Below, in pieces: positions 59,101 through 64,000 of a stretch of DNA of 64,000 bases. The notes below the pieces were generated by a model. The model searched no databases. It was not told the origin of the DNA and was given only the letters and a program-made list of their open reading frames with translations. Each line of letters starts with the position of its first letter. The stretch's first letter is position 1. A program made the translations under genes and the position numbers. This DNA is from Parasphingorhabdus sp. Its GTDB lineage: Bacteria; Pseudomonadota; Alphaproteobacteria; Sphingomonadales; Sphingomonadaceae. The DNA lies in assembly GCA_030373505.1 (NCBI GenBank), contig JAUCYS010000001.1, positions 62,001-126,000 of the forward strand, read 5' to 3'.

Positions 59101-60569
59101 ACGCGGCCCACGGCGGACAGGTCATAGCGTTCCGGATCGAAGAACAGGCCTTCGAACAGGGCTTCGGCGGTTTCGCGGGTTGGCGGTTCGCCGGGGCGCA
59201 TGACGCGGTAGATGTCGGACAGGGCGCCGTCACGGTCTTCGGCCTTGTCGGCTTTCAGCGTGTTGCGGATCCACGGTCCGGTCGTGACATGGTCGATATC
59301 GAGCAATTCGAGCGCGTCGATGCCGGCATTGTCGATCTTCTCGAGATTTTCGGCGGTCACTTCGTCGCCGGCTTCGATGTAAATCTCGCCGGTTTTCTCG
59401 TTGATCAGGTCAAAGGCGCTGTAGCGGCCAAAGATTTCCTCGGTCGGGATGACGATATTCTTCATGCCATCGCTTTCCGCCTTTTTGGCGGCGCGCGGAG
59501 TGATCTTGGTGCCTGCTTCAAACACGACTTCGCCGCTCTCGGCGTCGACAATGTCAAAGGTCGGCTTCAGGCCACGCCATTGCTCGGTGACGAATGGAAT
59601 GGTCCAGCCGTCCTTGGCGCGCTTGTAGACGATGCGCGCATAGAACAGGTTGAGGATATCCTCTTCGGAATAGCCCTGCTTGACGATCTTGACGAGCTGG
59701 GCGCTCTTGGTGCGGCCCTCGTCCTCGATCTTGCCCTGGACGTCGATGGCGCCCATCGGTTCGCGGATGGTGATCAGATTGCCGTCGATTTCGAGAATTT
59801 CGGCGGGCTGTTTCATGCCGGCCACGCGGACCATTTCACCGACCTGGAAGTCAGGCTTCTTTTCCTTGACCTCGAGGATCGCGTCGCCGAGCGAACGCAG
59901 CAATGCGGTCACCGGCAGCTTGCGCTTGCGGTCGATGCGGACGTTGACGATGTCCTTGGCGTCAAATTCAAAGTCGAGCCAGCTGCCGCGGTACGGAATG
60001 ACGCGGGCGGCGAAGAGGAACTTGCCGGACGAGTGGGTCTTGCCGCGGTCATGGTCAAACAGCACACCGGGCGAACGGTGCATCTGGCTGACGATAACGC
60101 GCTCCGTGCCGTTGATGACGAACGTGCCGTTCTTGGTCATCAAAGGCATGTCGCCCATGTAAACATCTTGCTCTTTAATATCGAGAACCGAGCGGGCTTC
60201 GGTTTCGGGATCGACCTCGAACACGATCAGGCGAAGGGTGACCTTCATCGGTGCGGCATAGGTGATGCCCCGCTGACGGCATTCCTCGACATTATATTTT
60301 GGATCTTCGAGCTGATAGTTGACGAAGTCCATTTCGGCGGTGCCGGCAAAATCGCGGATCGGGAAAACGCTGCGCAGCGTCTTTTCGAGGCCCGACACAT
60401 ATCCGATCGAGGGATCCGAGCGCAGAAACTGTTCGTATGATTCGCGCTGCACTTCGATGAGATTCGGCATCTCGATGACTTCGTGGATGTCCCCGAAGAT
60501 CTTGCGAATGCGCTTCTTGCGGGTGGGGGTCGGAGCCGTGGTCTTGACCGATGCTGCGTGGGTAGCCAT
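56175..60569 (-). CDS. rpoB: DNA-directed RNA polymerase subunit beta
   Basis: Second-largest RNA polymerase subunit, 1464 residues compared with 1342 in E. coli, with extra sequence chiefly in lineage-specific regions. The rifampicin pocket reads [16 protein letters not shown] and [14 protein letters not shown], i.e. the susceptible residues at the common resistance positions. ATG 60569 follows AGAAGG; an ATG seven codons upstream would add MARRQNF. It has its own promoter, and rplJ-rplL are not upstream. Confidence 0.98.
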   Translation of the reverse strand: MATHAASVKTTAPTPTRKKRIRKIFGDIHEVIEMPNLIEVQRESYEQFLRSDPSIGYVSGLEKTLRSVFPIRDFAGTAEMDFVNYQLEDPKYNVEECRQRGITYAAPMKVTLRLIVFEVDPETEARSVLDIKEQDVYMGDMPLMTKNGTFVINGTERVIVSQMHRSPGVLFDHDRGKTHSSGKFLFAARVIPYRGSWLDFEFDAKDIVNVRIDRKRKLPVTALLRSLGDAILEVKEKKPDFQVGEMVRVAGMKQPAEILEIDGNLITIREPMGAIDVQGKIEDEGRTKSAQLVKIVKQGYSEEDILNLFYARIVYKRAKDGWTIPFVTEQWRGLKPTFDIVDAESGEVVFEAGTKITPRAAKKAESDGMKNIVIPTEEIFGRYSAFDLINEKTGEIYIEAGDEVTAENLEKIDNAGIDALELLDIDHVTTGPWIRNTLKADKAEDRDGALSDIYRVMRPGEPPTRETAEALFEGLFFDPERYDLSAVGRVKLNMRLELDAPADYTILRKEDIIAVVKTLVDLKDGKGEVDDIDNLGNRRVRSVGELLENQYRVGLLRMERAVKERMSSVDVSTVMPNDLINAKPAVATVREFFGSSQLSQFMDQTNPLSEVTHKRRVSALGPGGLTRERAGFEVRDVHPTHYGRICPIETPEGPNIGLINSLASFSRVNQYGFIETPYRKVVDNKVTDDVVYLSAMEEQKHTVAQANAELTEDGSFVEEIVSSRQAGEFLMAPRDIITLMDVSPKQLVSVAASLIPFLENDDANRALMGSNMQRQAVPLVKAEAPFVGTGMEETVARDSGAAIAARRAGIVDQVDATRIVIRASGAVEAGKSGVDIYTLQKFQRSNQNTCINQRPLVKVGEIVQQGDTIADGPSTDMGELALGKNSLVAFMPWNGYNYEDSILISERIVKDDVFTSIHIEEFEVMARDTKLGPEDITRDIPNVGEEALRNLDEAGIVYIGAEIEPGDILVGKITPKGESPMTPEEKLLRAIFGEKASDVRDTSLRLPPGVAGTVVEVRVFNRHGIDKDERALAIEREEIARFTKDRDDERAILNRATFNTLKDMLIGQTATSAPKPMKKGAEITEESLSELEQVDWWKIAVKDDQVQSDFEATRQQYDEAIKLINERFEDRREKLERGDELAPGVLKMVKVFVAVKRKLQPGDKMAGRHGNKGVISRILPQEDMPFLEDGTPVDIVLNPLGVPSRMNVGQIFETHLGWAARGLGQQVTEALEEWRLANPDPEAAPPPDAVKERLKVIYGEQYHEDIDSRDTAEIVEMVGHLRHGVPMGTPVFDGAHEGDISDMLELAGLDRSGQVDLYDGRTGDKFDRKVTVGYIYMLKLHHLVDDKIHARSIGPYSLVTQQPLGGKAQFGGQRFGEMEVWALQAYGAAYTLQEMLTVKSDDVIGRTKVYEAIVKGDDTFEAGVPESFNVLVKEMRSLGLNIQLSSFGDEDDEEGDDGIAIAAE

Positions 60570-60639
60570 AAAGTTTTGCCTTCTCGCCATCGCCGGAAAA
60601 CCGGCGGAAAATCAAAATGTGGAGGCGCTTCAAGACAAC

Positions 60640-60679
60640 AAAAGCCGCATGTCTCCCGGAGAGGGTGACTGCAGCTTTT
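60640..60679 (-). promoter_or_regulatory. rpoB leader hairpin, possible attenuator
   Basis: AAAAGCCGCA (60640-60649) and TGCAGCTTTT (60670-60679), in plus-strand sense, form a ten-base stem with one G-T wobble and a 20-base loop that itself contains a small CTC/GAG stem. In the rpoB transcript the stem ends in TTTTGTTGT, which is weakly terminator-like. Confidence 0.45.
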
Positions 60680-60765
60680 TAGCGTCCTGAAAACCGTGCA
60701 AATTTCATTTCTTCTGGCGCGCCGCGCGACTGCACGCCCTGTCTCGAAATCTGTGGTGAGGTGGC

Positions 60766-60794
60766 GATATAGGATGTTGTTGGATTTGGGTCAA
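60766..60794 (-). promoter_or_regulatory. predicted sigma70-type promoter of rpoBC
   Basis: On the minus strand TTGACC (60789-60794) and TATATC (60766-60771) are separated by exactly 17 bases, giving a leader of about 190 bases before the rpoB ATG. Confidence 0.65.
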
Positions 60795-60825
60795 GGGGGC
60801 GCGTCGAACATTGCCCGGATATCGG

Positions 60826-62805
60826 TCAGTCGGATGGCGCGTCTGCCCGGTTTTGCCATCGGGCGGAACCCCAGATTCGGATCAGTCGCTCGACGCGATC
60901 CTTGAAGCCTCCGCTCAGCTTGCGGACATTGGCGCATTGCTTCTGCTCCACCAGGCAGGCTTCGCCGGTGTCGAGCCGCAGGCTGGTGAGGCGTGATCCG
61001 CTTTCGGCCATGCCGATCTGGGTCGGATGATCGAGATCGCCGACCGTCATCAGTACCGGTTTGGCATCGACATGCGGCTTCTTGCCCTGAAGCAGCGAGA
61101 GGATGATGGCGCGATAGTCGCTCAGACCAATGGGGCCGTCACTGGTGACTCCCGGGCGGTTGGTCACCAGGAAGGTGCCGTTCTGGCGGACAGTGATATT
61201 GTGGCCATGGCCGAGCAGGCCCTGCTCGAACAGCTCCTCCCCATGATCGCCGGTGATCATGACCACGCTCTTGTCCCATAGCCCGTCCCGCTTCAGCCGG
61301 GCCACCAGCTGGCCGAGCTGCTGGTCGGAATAATGGACCGCGTTCCAGTAGGTCTGCTGCAACCGCTCCTGATTGTCGGGGCTGATATCGGACCGGGGCA
61401 GGGGCGCATCGGTCAGTGCGAGCGGCATGCCTTCGTGGAAATAGGGGAAATGCGGCGACTGGAAATTGAAATAGACAAATTGCGGCTGGTTCCATTGTGC
61501 CGGGCTGGCATAATGGTCGTCAAAGGCCTGCAGCAGATGTTTTTCGTCGATCAGGATCGAGCCTTGCGCGCCGTTGCCGAAGGCGCGGAGATGTTTCAGC
61601 TTGTCGCCATCGATGAAGATATCGGCATTGTCGCGCATGCCAACGGTTTCGGAGATGTCGCCGAAATCCTCGGGCTGGCCGGAGAAGACGGCAATTTTAT
61701 AGCCGCTGGCCTTGAGTTCGCGGAACAGCGAGGGCGAACCGGCGGCCGGTTGCTGGGCGCCGCCGAAGATCGACTTGAGCGAGGCGGTGGTGAAGCCGAC
61801 ATGGCTGAAGACGGGGGCGAGCACGCTGCCCGTTCTGGCAATGGCCTCCAGATTGGGCGCTACGGGCTGGCCGTTGATGCGCTTGCCGATCGCGTCATAG
61901 CGGGTGCTCTCCATGACGATGAGGATCAGATTGGGGCGCGGGCCGGCGATCAGGGTTTCGGGTTGCTGCGACGGCAGGGAAACAAGCTGCAGATCGCCGC
62001 CATAGCCATCCTCGTCGACACCATTGCCCGGGATGTCCAGTGCCAGCGGGTAGCGGGAGCTGTCGAAGGGATGGCGGTCGGGCATGCTGGAGACCCAGCC
62101 ATAGCCGTCCTGGTCGAAATCGGTGAGCCTGTTGGCAGCATCAGTGAACAGTCCCCAGGCGAGGGTGCGGTTGAGGCCGTTGCGGACATCGGCCGACGCT
62201 GCGGGCACGGCGAGAGCGAGCAACAGACTTGCAAAACATGATGCGATGACCAAGCGGCCGTGGGCCGACCATCGGGGGCCGTCGGTCCGTACCGGGAATT
62301 TCCGGGAAAGCCAGCGGTAGATCGAGATATAGGCGACCAGTCCGAGCAGTAGCGCAGTGATGCCAACGACAATTTCGTTGGAGACGAACAGCATGGCATC
62401 GGTCAGGCTGCCGCCGCCGAGATTGGCCATCAGCGCAAAGCTCATCGTGTCGCTGAAATATTGGCCGAGCTTGAAGGTCAGGGCGAGCAGCAGGACATAG
62501 GCGCCGCCGGTGAGGGTCACCAGGAAGAACAGCGGCGGCCATGATGCCCGGCTGCGGAAAATCCGGACGATGATCCACCAGATGATCATGATCAGCAGGG
62601 TTATGGAGCAGAGATAGCCCGTCGCGAAGAGCAGCCGTTCGGCGAGCGTGTCGACGGCCTGTGACTGGCCAAATCCGCCCGTGAACAGCCCATATTTGCG
62701 GTCGGCGAGCGCAAGTTCGAGTGTTCCCAGAATCCCGATCAGGGCAAGGATGATGGCGGCAAGGCGCTTTCCCTGCTGATCGCTTCTGCGGAAGACTTGT
62801 CTCAT
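60826..62805 (-). CDS. membrane sulfatase-fold protein (LTA synthase / phosphoethanolamine transferase-like)
   Basis: A 659-residue protein with about five membrane helices in the first 205 residues and a periplasmic alkaline-phosphatase-fold domain after about 285. The nucleophile position is Thr301 in VMESTRYDAIG, not the CxPxR of true sulfatases, and the metal site ITGDHGEELFEQG is present, as in polymer-group transferases. Between membrane and catalytic parts lie two DxDxDG-like calcium motifs (DFDQDGYGW 229-237; GNGVDEDGYGGD 260-271). It probably moves a phosphoglycerol or phosphoethanolamine group; which one is not known. It lies upstream of rpoB in the same direction. Confidence 0.85.
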   Translation of the reverse strand: MRQVFRRSDQQGKRLAAIILALIGILGTLELALADRKYGLFTGGFGQSQAVDTLAERLLFATGYLCSITLLIMIIWWIIVRIFRSRASWPPLFFLVTLTGGAYVLLLALTFKLGQYFSDTMSFALMANLGGGSLTDAMLFVSNEIVVGITALLLGLVAYISIYRWLSRKFPVRTDGPRWSAHGRLVIASCFASLLLALAVPAASADVRNGLNRTLAWGLFTDAANRLTDFDQDGYGWVSSMPDRHPFDSSRYPLALDIPGNGVDEDGYGGDLQLVSLPSQQPETLIAGPRPNLILIVMESTRYDAIGKRINGQPVAPNLEAIARTGSVLAPVFSHVGFTTASLKSIFGGAQQPAAGSPSLFRELKASGYKIAVFSGQPEDFGDISETVGMRDNADIFIDGDKLKHLRAFGNGAQGSILIDEKHLLQAFDDHYASPAQWNQPQFVYFNFQSPHFPYFHEGMPLALTDAPLPRSDISPDNQERLQQTYWNAVHYSDQQLGQLVARLKRDGLWDKSVVMITGDHGEELFEQGLLGHGHNITVRQNGTFLVTNRPGVTSDGPIGLSDYRAIILSLLQGKKPHVDAKPVLMTVGDLDHPTQIGMAESGSRLTSLRLDTGEACLVEQKQCANVRKLSGGFKDRVERLIRIWGSARWQNRADAPSD

Positions 62806-62912
62806 CGGCTCTGCTGTGGATTCCCGCTCGTGACTGGTGCTGCAGCGCTAGCAGACGCAGGTAAAAGGCAGGTTAAGCATGGCAAAGCGGGAGCAGCCCG
62901 CCGGCAGACAGG

Positions 62913-63504
62913 TCAGGCGGCGCAGAAGTCCGTCATCAGCACCACCTTGCGGATCATCGCCGGATCATAGTCGATCTGGCCGTCGAGGATCAGCATCGCC
63001 AGGCCATGGACCAGCGACCAGGCGTGCAGCGTTGCCGCAGTACGCTCCTCCGATGCAAGGTCGCCCGGCATCTTTGCCGCTATGCCCTTGCGCAACTGGC
63101 GGAAGGCCTCGCCCATCGCGGACGGATCGTCGATCGCGAGATCGACCCGGCCGACCCGGCTGTAGATCAGGCGGAGCAGAGCGGGATGCTGGACCGCCCA
63201 TTCGACATAGGTGATGCCGACCTCGGCAAAGCCGGCCTCACCGCCACCGGCAGCTGTCCGCCGCTTCGGCCTGACTGTGACCGAGGCGGCTTAGGCCTTC
63301 CCAGGGCCAGCGCGTCGAGCAGCGCATCCTTGTTCGGGAAGTGCCGATAGAGCGCGGTTGCCGACACGCCGAGATCGCGGGCCAGGGCGCGCAGCCCGAG
63401 GTCTGGCTGTTCCTGATCAGCCAGCTTTCCATGCCCATCTGCAGCGCTGCCGCGCGCAGGTCGCCGTGATGATAGGGCGCGTTCACTGGAAGAACTGGAA
63501 GCAT
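62913..63504 (-). pseudogene. TetR family regulator interrupted by three frameshifts
   Basis: The pieces of one TetR protein are spread over three reading frames. From ATG 63504 the first frame gives the N terminus (YHHGDLRAAALQMGME). Near 63425 it must switch to the frame that holds the recognition helix (LGLRALARDLGVSATALYRH). Near 63300 it returns to the first frame (EGLSRLGHSQAEAAD), and near 63255 it switches to a third frame (AGFAEVGITYVEWAVQHP) that reads to the stop at 62913 (VLMTDFCAA). Joined, the pieces make a normal protein of about 195 residues. The three events are one missing base and two extra bases. As given the gene cannot make a full regulator; base-calling error is a real alternative. 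Confidence 0.8.
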
Positions 63505-63525
63505 GTTCTGCTTCCCCGAAAAGCC

Positions 63526-63544
63526 ATGTTGACACTGTTAGCAT
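63526..63544. promoter_or_regulatory. candidate TetR operator and promoter of the carotenoid oxygenase gene
   Basis: ATGTTGACACTGTTAGCAT is a near-palindrome (14 of 19 positions symmetric) in the divergent gap; it contains a TTGACA -35-like box for the oxygenase gene. Confidence 0.45.
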
Positions 63545-63631
63545 TGATTGGCATGTTAACGGCATAAACATTGCGAGTCGATTTGCCAATAGTCGTGTTG
63601 CCGATTTTGCGATCAAGGAAAGGAACCGCCG

Positions 63632-64000
63632 ATGGCCTCCGTAATCGAGAAAACAATCCGTTCCGCCGTGACTCCGGTGATTGCCGCCGTCGCCAATTAT
63701 AACCGCAAGCGGCTGCCCGAACCCAATGGCGGCCATCCGTTTCTCGACGGGCTGCATGCGCCGATGGCGAGCGAGGAAACGATTTCGGCGATGCAGGTGA
63801 CGGGCACGATCCCCGACCAGCTCGACGGGCGTTATCTGAGGATCGGGCCCAATCCGCTGAAAAAACCGCACAGCCCCAGCCATCACTGGTTTGTCGGCGA
63901 CGGCATGGCGCATGGCATCCGGATCAGGGGCGGCGAGGCGGTCTGGTATCGCAACCGCTGGATCCGCAGCAATGCGGTGAGCGATGCGCTGGGCGAACCG
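63632..64000 (+). CDS. carotenoid oxygenase, 5' part only
   Basis: The first 123 codons of a gene that runs off the window. The protein opens MASVIEKTIRSAV and has PEPNGGHPFLDGLHAPM, DGRYLRIGPNP and HHWFVGDGMAHGIRI, which match the N-terminal blade of the carotenoid-cleavage/lignostilbene dioxygenase family. The first iron-ligand His is not yet reached. Members cleave carotenoids or stilbenes at double bonds with oxygen. AAGGAAAGGAAC precedes the ATG. The broken TetR gene is divergent and was probably its regulator. Confidence 0.88.
   Translation, partial: MASVIEKTIRSAVTPVIAAVANYNRKRLPEPNGGHPFLDGLHAPMASEETISAMQVTGTIPDQLDGRYLRIGPNPLKKPHSPSHHWFVGDGMAHGIRIRGGEAVWYRNRWIRSNAVSDALGEP

Noticed and set aside
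62913-63504. Programmed frameshifting in the TetR gene
   Set aside because: Three shifts in one short gene with no slippery heptamer or pseudoknot; decay or sequence error is far more likely.

Overview
The window is a contiguous piece of a Gram-negative alphaproteobacterial chromosome of roughly 60% G+C, almost certainly from the Sphingomonadales (Sphingopyxis / Sphingorhabdus / Parasphingorhabdus-like). The reasons are the protein sequences (membrane-anchored CycM-type cytochrome c, Mg-type HemB, L21 with an Ala/Lys tail, long RpoB and RpoC), several small proteins that I recognise only from sphingomonads, and a carotenoid-cleavage oxygenase at the right edge. I see no tRNA, rRNA, insertion sequence, CRISPR array, prophage block or replication origin. 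About 93% of the DNA is coding, and most of it is housekeeping or ordinary accessory metabolism.

Layout. 0-6 kb: cytochrome c and prephenate dehydratase (divergent), an APC-like membrane protein, a helix-turn-helix protein of unknown role, a zinc-type homocysteine S-methyltransferase with a divergent TetR regulator, and a DUF6481 protein. 6.4-10.1 kb: a three-gene molybdenum aldehyde/xanthine oxidoreductase operon of PaoABC type. 10.1-12 kb: a LytS/LytTR two-component pair. 12-15.6 kb: hypothetical genes, a TetR, a VOC protein and the first of two PF10118 'metal-dependent hydrolase' paralogues. 15.7-19.2 kb: lnt-metK-trmB, with a structured metK leader that resembles the SAM/SAH riboswitch. 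19.4-25.2 kb: the second PF10118 paralogue, an acetyltransferase, rplU-rpmA, a lipoprotein, a PilZ protein, and an overlapping hemB / GNAT / gamma-carbonic-anhydrase run. 25.2-32.4 kb: an M23 endopeptidase, then a SUV3-like helicase / S4 protein / ferredoxin / CarD cluster, interrupted on the other strand by a Sel1-repeat gene. 32.5-35.2 kb: two secreted DUF2807 proteins flanking a methyltransferase, then two very small proteins. 35.3-40.3 kb: a sorbosone-type dehydrogenase, a DUF815 ATPase, an acyl-CoA dehydrogenase and TsaC/Sua5. 40.4-46.4 kb: an RND efflux pair, msrA, galU and a lipoprotein. 46.4-51.4 kb: an M48 protease with a PDZ domain, a LysE exporter, a LysR regulator divergent from pirin-wrbA, and an outer-membrane barrel. 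51.7-60.6 kb: rpoC and rpoB, transcribed leftward from their own promoter with a long, structured leader. 60.8-64 kb: a membrane sulfatase-fold transferase, a TetR gene broken by three frameshifts, and the start of a carotenoid oxygenase.

The most interesting points are: (1) the metK leader, which matches the SAM/SAH riboswitch layout outside the Rhodobacterales; (2) the two PF10118 paralogues, whose conserved residues form an E / ExxH / E / ExxH di-iron pattern; (3) a DUF2807-methyltransferase-DUF2807 cassette in which the first gene's ribosome-binding site can be sequestered; (4) rpoBC uncoupled from rplJL, with a leader hairpin that could attenuate transcription; and (5) a triply frameshifted TetR gene that still faces an intact-looking operator. 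I did not find a clear new defence system or mobile system.
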